Source: an uncultured Pelagibacteraceae bacterium (GTDB lineage Bacteria > Pseudomonadota > Alphaproteobacteria > Pelagibacterales > Pelagibacteraceae). Taken from it: a DNA stretch of 64,000 nt. The notes under the pieces were generated by a model, which did no database searches, had not been told where the DNA came from, and worked only from the letters and a program-made list of their open reading frames with translations. Below, piece by piece: positions 46,401 through 58,942 of this stretch (positions are counted from its first letter, which is position 1; each line of letters opens with the position of its first letter). Location of the stretch: NCBI GenBank assembly GCA_902531765.1, contig CACAFC010000005.1, forward strand, positions 1 to 64,000. The letters are read 5' to 3'. A program made the translations under genes and the position numbers.

Positions 46401-47059
46401 TCAACTTTCCAATCAGTTTCAAATGTAACATAGTTGACTTGAATGCATCTTCTTTCTTTAACAATTTTTTTCTTTTCCATACCGTGCCATGTATTTGGAC
46501 CACTTGTAAATAAATAACCATAATTATGCTTGTAGGGAACTGTTTTAACTTTTTCTAATTTTTCATTATAAAAATCAGTACCTAATTCCTCTGATTCATT
46601 TGCATTATTTACAAAAATAAGTCCTGACATTAATTTTTCTTTAATGTCACAATGTGGCTTTAGCCAAAAACCTTCACGATCACATATAACCTCAAGTCTG
46701 ACATAAGAACCGGATAAATCTTTATTAATCATTTTGGAGATCGTTTGGCATGTCTCTTTAGATTGAAGTTCATTGATAAATTTTACTAAGTTTGGAAATT
46801 GGGAAGCATTTTCTTTTGTAACGAAACATCTAAATTTTATTGCCTTACCACCTGAAGCTATGCCTTCTCTAAATTCAGCGGCACCGCCATCAATTGCTCT
46901 TGTACCATCGTAATTGAGATTATGTTTACTTACATCAGGAATATCCGTACCTTCTATTTCTTTAATAGCGTCTTCACTTAAAGCATTATTATATTCCCAG
47001 TGATTAAATGGGAATTCATACTTTTTTGAGTTTTTTAATAGGGAATTAAGAAAAGTCAT
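46397..47059 (-). CDS. 2OG-Fe(II) oxygenase-like protein
   Basis: A 220-residue protein whose C-terminal half shows a plausible non-haem iron triad on a cupin-like fold: His136 and Asp138 in [10 protein letters not shown], and His192 in NTWHGME, followed by an Arg pair near 203-204 that could hold 2-oxoglutarate. The spacing fits the prolyl-4-hydroxylase/PhyH-like classes. The substrate is unknown. Its start overlaps the ELM1-family gene by 14 bp, so the two are coupled and may modify or build the same glycan; this is an inference from position. Confidence 0.7.
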   Translation of the reverse strand: MTFLNSLLKNSKKYEFPFNHWEYNNALSEDAIKEIEGTDIPDVSKHNLNYDGTRAIDGGAAEFREGIASGGKAIKFRCFVTKENASQFPNLVKFINELQSKETCQTISKMINKDLSGSYVRLEVICDREGFWLKPHCDIKEKLMSGLIFVNNANESEELGTDFYNEKLEKVKTVPYKHNYGYLFTSGPNTWHGMEKKKIVKERRCIQVNYVTFETDWKVD

Positions 47060-47996
47060 AATCTTTAAATTGTTTCTCTATATATCCCGATATTCTATGA
47101 GTTTCATTAAGTTTTTTATAATTCCATTCTTCCACTCTGTCCTCTAAGTTTTTAATTATATCTAGGGATTTAAAAAGCTCAAAAAATTTTTTGAAGCGAA
47201 TATTTTTTTTAATAGCAGGCATTTGAGCCACATATATTGGTCTTCCTGACATGGCTGCTTCAGATATCATAGATGTAGAGTCACAAGTTACAATGATATG
47301 ATTTGCTAGTTTAAGTGATGACAAATAAGCTTTTTTATCAATATCTTGAATTATAATCTGGTTATCATCAAAAAAATTTTGGGCTTTATCAATAATTCTT
47401 TGTGGTGTTCTCATTGAGGGTATAAAAATTAGCTGATAACCTTGATTGATAAAATTTTTTTTAGTTTTAACAAAAATTTTATCAATTATTTCATCATTAA
47501 AATCATAATACTTATTTGGACCACCAGCAATAAACGTTATTACTTTTTCTTTTTTAATTCGAGGCTTTAGATAATCAATATTTTCCTCTAACTCTTTTTC
47601 GGTAAGATAATGAATTGCTCCTTTAGTTTTTAAAACATTTATACCCTCAAGACCATCATGCTCTGGCGCTATAACAAAATCAAAATTATTTAATGATACT
47701 TTTGGATCCTGAATATGAATGTTCATTATTTTGCCTCCAAATTTTTTTTTTAAAAAGATGGATGGAACTACACTTTTTCTTCCACATGAAATTACTACAT
47801 TAAATTTTTCTAATATATCATTTTTGAAAACAAAATCTTTTACTGGTGTCAATTTTGGAGGAATCATTTTCCAAAAATTATTTAGTTCAATTTTTTCGTG
47901 TATAAATTCAAGATTGAGAGCTTTAGCAAGCCCTTCAACTTGGCTAATCATGCCATGCATCCCCTCGGTCAATAATAAACCTTTTAATTTAGTCAT
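47046..47996 (-). CDS. ELM1/GtrOC1-family protein (putative glycosyltransferase)
   Basis: A 316-residue protein with LLTEGMHGMISQVEGLAKAL at the N-terminus, MNIHIQDPKVSLNNFDFVIAPEHDG near 94-118, ITFIAGGPNKYYDF near 154 and HIIVTCDSTSMISEAAMSGRPIYVA near 233-257. These are features of the mitochondrial-fission ELM1 family widespread in alphaproteobacteria, which has a GT-B-like fold. It may transfer a sugar to a lipid or LPS; no activity can be assigned here. It is divergent from trxB across 21 bp. Confidence 0.82.
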   Translation of the reverse strand: MTKLKGLLLTEGMHGMISQVEGLAKALNLEFIHEKIELNNFWKMIPPKLTPVKDFVFKNDILEKFNVVISCGRKSVVPSIFLKKKFGGKIMNIHIQDPKVSLNNFDFVIAPEHDGLEGINVLKTKGAIHYLTEKELEENIDYLKPRIKKEKVITFIAGGPNKYYDFNDEIIDKIFVKTKKNFINQGYQLIFIPSMRTPQRIIDKAQNFFDDNQIIIQDIDKKAYLSSLKLANHIIVTCDSTSMISEAAMSGRPIYVAQMPAIKKNIRFKKFFELFKSLDIIKNLEDRVEEWNYKKLNETHRISGYIEKQFKDYDFS

Positions 47997-48017
47997 TTAT
48001 CACTATATAGCTTTCAT

Positions 48018-48962
48018 ATGAATCAAAATCCAACTAAACACACAAAAGTGTTAATAATTGGGTCTGGTCCTGCTGGATATACTGCTGCAGTTTATGCGGC
48101 AAGAGCAATGTTAAATCCAATTTTAGTTTATGGGTCAGAGCCTGGAGGCCAACTAACTACAACAACAGATGTTGAAAACTTTCCTGGATTTGCTGATGTA
48201 ATCCAAGGTCCATGGCTTATGGATCAAATGAAAGAGCAAGCAAAAACAGTTGGAACAGAGATGATTGAAGATCATATTAGTTCAGTAAATTTAAAAACAA
48301 CACCTTTTGAGGCTGTGGGTGACACTGGTCAAAAATATACTGCTGATAGCATAATAATTTCCACAGGTGCCCAAGCTAGATGGTTAAATATTAAATCTGA
48401 ACAAGAGTTTAGGGGATTTGGTGTATCAGCTTGTGCAACATGTGATGGTTTTTTCTTTAAAGATAAAGAAGTTGCTGTTGTGGGTGGAGGTAATGCAGCT
48501 GTTGAAGAGGCAATGTTTCTTACAAAATTTGCTTCAAAAGTAAAATTAATTCACAGAAGAGATAGTTTGAGAGCTGAAAAAATGCTTCAAAAAAAACTCA
48601 TGGAAAATAAAAAAATTGAAATCATTTGGGATACAGTTGTTGAGGATGTAATTGGAGATAAAGATCCAAAGAATGTAAAAGGAATAAAGGTCAAAAATGT
48701 AAAAACAAATAAGATTAATGAAATTAAGTTAGATGGCGTCTTCATTGCTATTGGTCATGACCCTGCAACTAAATTATTTAAAGATCAACTTAGCATGGAT
48801 AATGAGGGTTATTTAATTACAAAACCAGATTCAACAGAAACTAATGTACCAGGTGTTTATGCAGCCGGAGATGTTAAGGATAAAACATTTAGGCAAGCAG
48901 TAACTGCTGCTGGTATGGGATGTATGGCAGCACTAGAAGCTGAAAAGTTTTTATCTCATTGA
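48018..48962 (+). CDS. trxB: thioredoxin reductase
   Basis: A 314-residue flavoprotein. It has FAD-binding GSGPAGYTAAVYAARA near 16-31, redox-active CATC at 139-142 (SACATCDGFFF), NADPH-binding GGGNAAVEEA near 157 and the C-terminal GVYAAGDVKDKTFRQAVTAAGMGC. It reduces thioredoxin with NADPH. The following gene starts 1 bp after its stop. Confidence 0.96.
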   Translation: MNQNPTKHTKVLIIGSGPAGYTAAVYAARAMLNPILVYGSEPGGQLTTTTDVENFPGFADVIQGPWLMDQMKEQAKTVGTEMIEDHISSVNLKTTPFEAVGDTGQKYTADSIIISTGAQARWLNIKSEQEFRGFGVSACATCDGFFFKDKEVAVVGGGNAAVEEAMFLTKFASKVKLIHRRDSLRAEKMLQKKLMENKKIEIIWDTVVEDVIGDKDPKNVKGIKVKNVKTNKINEIKLDGVFIAIGHDPATKLFKDQLSMDNEGYLITKPDSTETNVPGVYAAGDVKDKTFRQAVTAAGMGCMAALEAEKFLSH

Positions 48963-48963
48963 A

Positions 48964-49911
48964 GTGAAAAATAATCTCCATGTTTTCTTGGGTGCCACAG
49001 TTGCAGATGCAGCAGCCAGGCCATTACATTGGGTATATGATCAAAAAAAATTAAGTATTTATATTAAAGGAAAAAAGGATTTTTCTTTCTTAAAAAAAAA
49101 TAGAAGTCCTTTCTATGATATAAAAACTGGAAAAGTCTCTGGTTACAATGAAATTGGCCAAGTTATGTTTAATACACTGCTGGAAGGAAACGAAAATATA
49201 GAGAAACGTTTCAAAAAAAATATTCTTAAAGACTTTGGCCCTGGGAGTAAATATTGGAAAAATTTAAAACTTAGATCTAAATATAAAAAAGTCAAAGACT
49301 GGCGTGGAATGATTAAAGGACCATGGATACATCAAAATATTATTGAGACGGTAAAAAACATTAAATTAAAAAAAAAGATTTCTGGTGGTATAAAAGTAAA
49401 TGAGTCAGATGGTTTTTGCGCTACTCTTCCATATTTTCTCTATGGCTTTGATTTAAAAAGTTTAGAAAAAATTTTCAAAATTATAACAGTTTCAAAAATA
49501 AGTTTTAAATATGCTCTGGCAAAATTTTATTTAATAGATTTTGCATTAAAGGGAGCTAAAGACCCAATCAAAGAATTCATTAAAAGATTCAAAAGAAATT
49601 CTTTTTTTAAGGTTATTGTTAACGATATTAAAAAAATAAGAAAATTTAAATCAAAGTTTGATCCAAATATCATAAAGAAATTGGGTATGGCTTGTAGCTA
49701 TCCAGGAACTTTTAATAGCTCAATATATACAATCATTAATTCAAAAAATTATAAAGATGCTATTTTAAAAACGATAAAAGCTGGTGGATGCAATTGTTCT
49801 AGAGCAAATTTTACTGGAGCATACTTTGCAGCTTTAAAAGGTTCAAATTCTATTCCAAATGATTGGATTAAAAAAACAATTCCAGCAAAAAAGGTTTTAA
49901 ATCAAAAATAA
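48964..49911 (+). CDS. ADP-ribosylglycohydrolase-fold protein with altered metal site
   Basis: 315 residues from a GTG start at 48964, 1 bp after the trxB stop. The fold is suggested by the opening HVFLGATVADAAARPLHWVYD, and by the C-terminal GGCNCSRANFTGAYFAALKG near 274-293 with IPNDWI. In canonical ADP-ribosylglycohydrolases the first site is TDDT and the last GGDTDT; here they read SGYNEIGQ and GGCNCS, so the magnesium-binding aspartates are absent. It may bind rather than hydrolyse ADP-ribosylated ligands, or use another chemistry. Coupling to trxB is suggested by spacing only. Lineages with GGDN/CS variants exist, but I cannot assign a function. Confidence 0.72.
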   Translation: MKNNLHVFLGATVADAAARPLHWVYDQKKLSIYIKGKKDFSFLKKNRSPFYDIKTGKVSGYNEIGQVMFNTLLEGNENIEKRFKKNILKDFGPGSKYWKNLKLRSKYKKVKDWRGMIKGPWIHQNIIETVKNIKLKKKISGGIKVNESDGFCATLPYFLYGFDLKSLEKIFKIITVSKISFKYALAKFYLIDFALKGAKDPIKEFIKRFKRNSFFKVIVNDIKKIRKFKSKFDPNIIKKLGMACSYPGTFNSSIYTIINSKNYKDAILKTIKAGGCNCSRANFTGAYFAALKGSNSIPNDWIKKTIPAKKVLNQK

Positions 49912-53294
<3,383 letters not shown>

Positions 53295-53313
<19 letters not shown>

Positions 53314-54050
53314 TCATTACTGGTGGTGCTACTAGAGTTGGTGCTGCAATAGCTGAGAAATTATCTGGTCCTAACGTAGAAATTACTATTCATTACAATA
53401 AATCAAAGTCAAAGGCTGAAAACTTAAAAAATAAATTAGAAAGATTTGGAACAAAAATTTATTTAGTAAGTGGTGATTTAAGTAAAGAGAAAGACATTTA
53501 TAAAATAATAAAATTCTCAAAATCAAAAATGAAATTTTTTGACTGTTTAGTAAATAATGCTTCATTGTTTGAAAATGATAAATTAGACAATTTTACCTCA
53601 AAAAGCTGGGAAAAACATATTTCAACAAATTTAAAAGCCCCTGCTCTTTTATCAAAAGAATTTTCAAAAAATATTCGAGGGAAAAATAACAATATAATAA
53701 ATATCGTTGACCAAAGAGTATTTAAACTAACCCCATATTTTTTTTCATACACCTTAAGTAAAACTGGTTTATATACTTTAACCAAAACTAGTGCGATGAG
53801 CTTATCACCAAACATAAGAGTTAATGGTATAGCCCCTGGGCCAACAATTAAAAATAAAAGACAATCAGAAAAACACTTTAAAAGTCAGTATTTAGCAACT
53901 CCTCTTAAAAAACAAGTTGATGTAATTGAGATTTGTAATGCAGTTGACTTTTTTTTAAAAAACAGCTCTATTACGGGTCAGGTTTTATCCATAGATAGTG
54001 GTCAAAGTTTAAACTGGCAAACACCAGACATAATAAAAGGGAAAGAATGA
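53295..54050 (+). CDS. pteridine-reductase-like short-chain dehydrogenase (FolM-like)
   Basis: A 251-residue SDR. The coenzyme loop is [10 protein letters not shown] (9-18), the TGxxxRxG form typical of pteridine reductases and FolM rather than the common TGxxxGxG. The catalytic motif is YTLSK near 152-156, and [10 protein letters not shown] lies near 176. It probably reduces dihydropteridines with NADPH. The next gene is dihydroneopterin-aldolase-like, supporting a folate/monapterin role. It overlaps uvrB by 19 bp and the next gene by 4 bp. Confidence 0.82.
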
Positions 54051-54472
54051 AAAAAAATAATCTTAAAATTGTAAAGATTGATAAGTCTAAAAACCTATTT
54101 AATTACGAAAAAAAAATACTTATTAATGAACTTATTTTAGATTTAAAACTTGGTTATTATGATTTTGAAAAAGAAAAACCTCAAAAAGTAAAATTTAGTC
54201 TTGAAATTGGTTATCAAGATAAAAAGCCTTCAAATGATAAGGACATTAAATCTATTGTAAATTATAGTACAATCGTAAAGCTTATTACAAAACTGGTTAA
54301 GAAAAAGCACTACAATTTCTTAGAAACTTTAGCAGAATCTGTTTTTGATGAATTATTCAAAGATAAAAGAATTGCAAAAATAATGCTTAAAATTGAGAAA
54401 ATGGAAATTTTAAAAGAATGTTCATCAGTTGGTATTCAAATTACCAAAAAAAGAAGTCATGATAAGTTCTGA
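54047..54472 (+). CDS. dihydroneopterin aldolase/epimerase-like protein (FolB/FolX family)
   Basis: A 141-residue protein with the tunnelling-fold pattern [31 protein letters not shown] near 26-56, [34 protein letters not shown] near 72-106 (with a candidate active-site Glu in FLETLAE), and [18 protein letters not shown] at the end. FolB cleaves dihydroneopterin; FolX epimerises dihydroneopterin triphosphate. Which applies cannot be told by eye. It has an N-terminal extension of about 25 residues. It overlaps the SDR gene by 4 bp and lies under the start of uvrC. Confidence 0.8.
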   Translation: MKKNNLKIVKIDKSKNLFNYEKKILINELILDLKLGYYDFEKEKPQKVKFSLEIGYQDKKPSNDKDIKSIVNYSTIVKLITKLVKKKHYNFLETLAESVFDELFKDKRIAKIMLKIEKMEILKECSSVGIQITKKRSHDKF

Positions 54473-56294
54473 AACTGGAAAAGAAGTAATAAAAAAAGAA
54501 CTACCTTTAATTCCTAAACTGCCAGGTGTTTACAGAATGCTTAATGAAAAAGGTGATATCCTTTATGTTGGAAAAGCAAAAAATTTACCTAACAGACTTA
54601 AAAGCTATGTTGCGGAAAAAAATCATATTATAAGGACTGAAAGAATGTTGTCTCAAACAAGAAAACTTGAGATAACAACTACTTCAAATGAGAGCGAAGC
54701 ATTATTACTTGAAGCTAATTTAATTAAAAAATATAAACCAAAATTTAATATCCTTTTAAGAGACGATAAATCTTTTCCATTCATTTTTATTGGAAATAAA
54801 GATCAATGGGCACAAATTAAAAGACACAGAGGGAAGAAAACAAAAGAAGGATTTTATTTTGGACCATTTGCATCAGCTGGTTCAGCTAATTGGACTATAA
54901 AGATGATACAAAAAATTTTTCACTTAAGAGTTTGTGATGATACTGTTTTTAAAAATAGACAACGTCCATGTATTTTATATCAAATTAAAAGATGCTCAGG
55001 TCCATGTGTGGGTTACATAGAAAAAGATGAGTATAAAAAAACTGTTGATGACGCAATCGAATTTGTTTCTGGAAAATCAAGAAAGATACAAAAAAATCTT
55101 TCAGAACTAATGGAAAAAGCAAGTGAAAATTTAGAATTTGAAAAAGCAGTAATCTTAAGAGATCGAATTAAATCTTTAAATATTATTCAATCATCTCAAA
55201 GAATTAATGAGGCAAATTTAATTGAGGCAGACGTAATTGCTGGGTATAAGGAGTCTGGAAAAACATGTATCCAAGTTTTTTTTTATCGATCAAAGCAAAA
55301 TTGGGGAAATCAAGCTTTCTTTCCACAACACGATCCTGAAGAAAAACTTAGTGATATATTAAACTCATTTGTTTCTCAATTTTATGAAAATAAAAGTGTA
55401 CCCTCATCAATAATACTATCAGAAGAAATAAAGGAAAAAATTTTAATTGAGAAAACTCTTTCTCAAAAAGAGGAAAAACAAATTAACATTTCAGTTGCCA
55501 AAAAAGGCTCAAAGTTAAAAGTTATTCACCAAGCAATCAAAAACGCGAAGGATAGTTTAAATAGAAAGCTCTATGAGAGTCAAAATAATAAAGAGTTATT
55601 TGATTCAGTGGCAAGCAAGTTTAATCTAGAAACAAGTATTAATCTTATAGAGGTTTATGACAACAGTCATATTCAGGGAACAAATAGCGTCGGAGCTTTA
55701 ATTGCTTATGGCGATGAAGGATTTATTAAAAAGAGATACAGAAAATTTAATATCAAACTTGAACAAAATGAACAGGACGACTATGGGATGATGCGAGAAG
55801 TGTTAAATAGAAGATTCAAGAGAGCTATACAAGAAAAAGATAATTACCTCGCTTTTCCTGACTTGGTGGTTGTTGATGGCGGAAAAGGCCAGTACTCAGT
55901 CGCTAGAGAAACTTTAAACGAGCTAGGACTTCATGATTTGCCAATTGTTGCAATAGCTAAAGGAAAGTTGAGAAATAGTGGAAATGAAACTTTTTTTCAT
56001 AATGGTAAAGAGTTTAAATTCGAAAAAAATAACTCCACTCTTTTCTTTCTACAAAGAATTAGAGATGAGTCTCATAGATTTGCTATTAGTGCTCATAGAG
56101 CTAAAAGAAAAAAAGGGATAAGCAAATCATTATTAGATCAGATTGAAGGTATTGGCTCTATTAGAAAAAGAGCTTTATTAAATCATTTTGGCTCAGCAAG
56201 GGCTGTTGAATCTGCTAGCCTTGATGAGATAAAATCAGTTGAGGGTGTTGAGGCAAAAGTCGCAAAAAAGATATATAACTTTTTCCATGAATAA
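54429..56294 (+). CDS. uvrC: excinuclease ABC subunit C
   Basis: A 621-residue UvrC. It has the GIY-YIG nuclease ([30 protein letters not shown] near 31-60), an UVR motif ([17 protein letters not shown] near 235), an RNase H-like nuclease ([20 protein letters not shown] near 408, [14 protein letters not shown] near 480) and a C-terminal helix-hairpin-helix. It makes both incisions around damage. ATG at 54429 overlaps the upstream gene by 44 bp; the ATG at 54459 (codon 11) is an equally good start. pgsA follows after 8 bp. Confidence 0.96.
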   Translation: MVFKLPKKEVMISSETGKEVIKKELPLIPKLPGVYRMLNEKGDILYVGKAKNLPNRLKSYVAEKNHIIRTERMLSQTRKLEITTTSNESEALLLEANLIKKYKPKFNILLRDDKSFPFIFIGNKDQWAQIKRHRGKKTKEGFYFGPFASAGSANWTIKMIQKIFHLRVCDDTVFKNRQRPCILYQIKRCSGPCVGYIEKDEYKKTVDDAIEFVSGKSRKIQKNLSELMEKASENLEFEKAVILRDRIKSLNIIQSSQRINEANLIEADVIAGYKESGKTCIQVFFYRSKQNWGNQAFFPQHDPEEKLSDILNSFVSQFYENKSVPSSIILSEEIKEKILIEKTLSQKEEKQINISVAKKGSKLKVIHQAIKNAKDSLNRKLYESQNNKELFDSVASKFNLETSINLIEVYDNSHIQGTNSVGALIAYGDEGFIKKRYRKFNIKLEQNEQDDYGMMREVLNRRFKRAIQEKDNYLAFPDLVVVDGGKGQYSVARETLNELGLHDLPIVAIAKGKLRNSGNETFFHNGKEFKFEKNNSTLFFLQRIRDESHRFAISAHRAKRKKGISKSLLDQIEGIGSIRKRALLNHFGSARAVESASLDEIKSVEGVEAKVAKKIYNFFHE

Positions 56295-56302
56295 AAAAAA
56301 AT

Positions 56303-56887
56303 ATGCTTAAAAAAATACCAAATATTTTGACTGTTGGAAGGATATTAATTGTTCCTTTTTTTGTATTGGCTTTTTACTTGCCTGGATTTTATGGGGATTT
56401 AACGGCTTTAATTTTATTTATAGTTGCATCTTTCACAGATTTTTTAGATGGAATGTTAGCCAGATTTCTTGGGGAAGAGTCAAAACTTGGCGAATTACTA
56501 GATCCAATAGCTGATAAGATTATTGTTGCAACTGCTCTTATACTTTTGGTAATGGATGGAACAATTAGAAACTATGAAGTAATAGCTGCAATCATAATCC
56601 TAACTCGAGAGATATTGATATCAGGATTAAGAGAATTTTTAGCTAAAGGAAAAATTAAATTACCAGTTTCAAATCTAGCAAAATTGAAAACTGTATTACA
56701 AATGGTTTCTATAGGTCTTTTGTTGTCGGGTGAAACTGGAAATAAAATTATCAATTTCCAAGACTATAATGCCCAAACTATTGGCATAATTCTCTTATGG
56801 CTTTCGGCTGCTTTAACTCTTTTCACTGGATATGAATATATGCGAAAGGGGATTGATCATGCAATTTCAGAGGACAGCAAAGATTAG
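56303..56887 (+). CDS. pgsA: CDP-diacylglycerol--glycerol-3-phosphate 3-phosphatidyltransferase
   Basis: A 194-residue membrane enzyme with about six TMs and the CDP-alcohol phosphotransferase signature DFLDGMLARFLGEESKLGELLDPIADK near 48-74 (D-G-x2-A-R-x8-G-x3-D-x3-D). It makes phosphatidylglycerol phosphate. The uvrC-pgsA order is common in proteobacteria. It overlaps the convergent ilvE by 4 bp. Confidence 0.94.
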   Translation: MLKKIPNILTVGRILIVPFFVLAFYLPGFYGDLTALILFIVASFTDFLDGMLARFLGEESKLGELLDPIADKIIVATALILLVMDGTIRNYEVIAAIIILTREILISGLREFLAKGKIKLPVSNLAKLKTVLQMVSIGLLLSGETGNKIINFQDYNAQTIGIILLWLSAALTLFTGYEYMRKGIDHAISEDSKD

Positions 56888-57765
56888 GCTGCTTTTTTTT
56901 TTCTAACTAGTTGCTGATAACTTTCGTTTAAACCAATTATTAAATCACAAACTTTAAATTCATTTTCAGCAATACACGATACTGGAGTCACTTCTGCTGC
57001 AGTCCCTGTTAAAAAACATCCAACAAAATCCTTTAATTCTTTAGGATTAATTTTTCTTTCATGAACTTTAATATTTTTTGATTTTGCAATTTCAATTACA
57101 GTCCTTCTTGTAATCCCATCCAGAAAAGAATCTGGAACAGGTGTATGAAGCTCACCGTTCTTATCTTTGAAAAAAATATTTGCACCAGTTGCTTCAGCAA
57201 TATTATCCTCATGATCTAACATTAAAGAATCTGTATAACCATTTTTTTCCGCTTCATGTTTCGAAAGTGTACATATCATATATAGACCTGAAGCTTTTGT
57301 ATCCCATGGAATTGTATTGGGAGCTGGCCTCCTCCAATTTGAAATATTCAATTTAATTCCCTCAACTTTTAATTTTGGGTCAAAATACGAACCCCATTCC
57401 CAAGTTGCAATTGCAACATGAATTTTTGTTTGTTGAGCAGAGATTGCCATCATTTCACTTCCTCTCCAGGCCACTGGTCTCACGTACCCATTTTCAACTT
57501 TTTGATTTTTTATTATAGAATTTGAAGCAGCATTAATTTCTGCCTCAGAGTAAGGTATTTCAAATCCCATCCTTCTTGCTGAATGAAAAAATCTTGAAGT
57601 ATGCTCCTCTAGTTTAAAGATTGAACCATCATAAACTCTTTCTCCCTCAAAAACACAGCTAGCGTAGTGTAATCCATGACTTAAGACATGTACTTTAACA
57701 TCTGACCAATCTACTAATTCGCCATTGTACCATATTTTACCAGATCTTTTATCGTAAGGTATCAT
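56884..57765 (-). CDS. ilvE: branched-chain amino acid aminotransferase
   Basis: A 293-residue fold-type IV PLP enzyme. It begins KIWYNGELVDWSDVKVHVLSHGLHYASCVFEGERVY, with DTKASGLYM near 157 (catalytic Lys), DHEDNIAEATGANIFF near 183 and DGITRRTVIEIAK near 225. It interconverts Leu/Ile/Val with their keto acids. Its promoter must share the 66-bp gap with the MarR-family gene. Confidence 0.93.
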   Translation of the reverse strand: MIPYDKRSGKIWYNGELVDWSDVKVHVLSHGLHYASCVFEGERVYDGSIFKLEEHTSRFFHSARRMGFEIPYSEAEINAASNSIIKNQKVENGYVRPVAWRGSEMMAISAQQTKIHVAIATWEWGSYFDPKLKVEGIKLNISNWRRPAPNTIPWDTKASGLYMICTLSKHEAEKNGYTDSLMLDHEDNIAEATGANIFFKDKNGELHTPVPDSFLDGITRRTVIEIAKSKNIKVHERKINPKELKDFVGCFLTGTAAEVTPVSCIAENEFKVCDLIIGLNESYQQLVRKKKAA

Positions 57766-57791
57766 GTATGAAATATAAAATTATTACTGAA

Positions 57792-57817
57792 AAATATATA
57801 TGTATATATAATATGTC
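57792..57817. promoter_or_regulatory. alternating AT near-palindrome between ilvE and marR; possible promoter/operator
   Basis: The run ATATATATGTATATATAATAT is a near-perfect inverted repeat with a TATAAT hexamer at 57807-57812 facing the MarR gene. Self-binding by the MarR regulator is plausible, but alternating AT sequence is palindromic by nature, so the evidence is weak. Confidence 0.35.
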
Positions 57818-57831
57818 AATATAACTTACCT

Positions 57832-58272
57832 GTGATGAAAGAGCTTTTATATTTAAAAGATGAACAATTAAAACATTTAATTGAAAAATTATTTATAAGT
57901 TATAGGGAAACTTTTTCAGACTCAAAAAAAATTCTCAATAAATACCATATTGGTTTAGCCCATCAAAAAACTATTCATTTAATATCTATGTATGAAGGAA
58001 TATCAATTTCAGAACTTATGAAAAAACTTAAAGTATCCAAGCAAAGTTTAAATAGAGTTTTAAAAGACTTAATAAAACTTGAGATAGTTTTTTTTAATAA
58101 AGATGAAAATGATACAAGAATTAAACATATTTTTCTTAATGAAAAAGGAAAAAAAATTTTTAAAGAGATTTTTGAAATACAAAAAAAAAGGATTTATAAC
58201 GCATTACTAAATTCAAGCTCTCAAGAAGTTCTTAATTTTGATGAAGTTTTAAATAGAATAATAAATGGATAA
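57832..58272 (+). CDS. MarR-family transcriptional regulator (PetP-like)
   Basis: A 146-residue winged-helix protein. The recognition region is ISISELMKKLKVSKQSLNRVLKDLIKLEIVF near 63-93, followed by a wing (NDTRIKHIFLNEKGKKIFKEI). The start is GTG at 57832 or ATG at 57835. It overlaps an OmpR-type response regulator gene by 8 bp. The MarR plus OmpR pairing resembles petP-petR of Rhodobacter capsulatus, where the pair was linked to cytochrome bc1 expression; the link here is inference from order. Confidence 0.82.
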   Translation: MMKELLYLKDEQLKHLIEKLFISYRETFSDSKKILNKYHIGLAHQKTIHLISMYEGISISELMKKLKVSKQSLNRVLKDLIKLEIVFFNKDENDTRIKHIFLNEKGKKIFKEIFEIQKKRIYNALLNSSSQEVLNFDEVLNRIING

Positions 58273-58942
58273 TTTTCAAGCTCATATTTTAGTAGTTGAT
58301 GATGATGAGGGTATAAGATCATTAGTTAAAAAATATTTAAATGAGAAAAAATATTTAGTCACCACAGCTGATAACGCAGAAAATGCATCTGAAAAAATAA
58401 GCATCATTAAATTTGATTTAATAATCCTAGACATAATGATGCCGGGAAAAAGTGGATTAGATTTTTTAAAAGAACATAAAAAACATATTAATACCCCAAT
58501 AATATTATTGACAGCAAAAGGTGAACCAAATGAAAGAATAGAGGGGCTTGAGATGGGAGCCGATGATTATTTGCCGAAACCATTTGAACCAAAAGAACTG
58601 GACCTTAGAATTAAAAATATAATTAATAAAACAAAAAAAAATAATTTAAAAAAAATTATAAAATTTGAAAATATTAAAATTGATTTGAACAAACAAATAA
58701 TTTTTCATGAAAATTTAGAATTTAAAATAAATAATACTGAAAAAACAATATTAGAAAAAATGATTAACAACCCAGGAAAAGTATTTGGGAGAGAAGAAAT
58801 TGGTAAATTAATTGACTTAGATAAAGAAAGATCAATTGATGTTATTATAACAAGATTGAGAAAAAAAATTGAAATAGATCCAAAAAATCCTAAATTTCTT
58901 CAAACTATAAGGGGAGCTGGCTATGTTTTATGGATTGAATAA
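58265..58942 (+). CDS. OmpR-family response regulator (PetR/OmpR-like)
   Basis: A 225-residue regulator with an acidic pocket (VDDDEGIRS near 11), phospho-acceptor Asp near 56 in LIILDIMMPGKSG, LLTAKGEPNERIEGLEMGADDYLPKPF near 82-108, and a C-terminal winged helix (NPGKVFGREEIGKLI, RSIDVIITRLRKKIE). Its end overlaps the histidine kinase by 20 bp, so the kinase is its likely partner. Confidence 0.93.
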   Translation: MDNFQAHILVVDDDEGIRSLVKKYLNEKKYLVTTADNAENASEKISIIKFDLIILDIMMPGKSGLDFLKEHKKHINTPIILLTAKGEPNERIEGLEMGADDYLPKPFEPKELDLRIKNIINKTKKNNLKKIIKFENIKIDLNKQIIFHENLEFKINNTEKTILEKMINNPGKVFGREEIGKLIDLDKERSIDVIITRLRKKIEIDPKNPKFLQTIRGAGYVLWIE

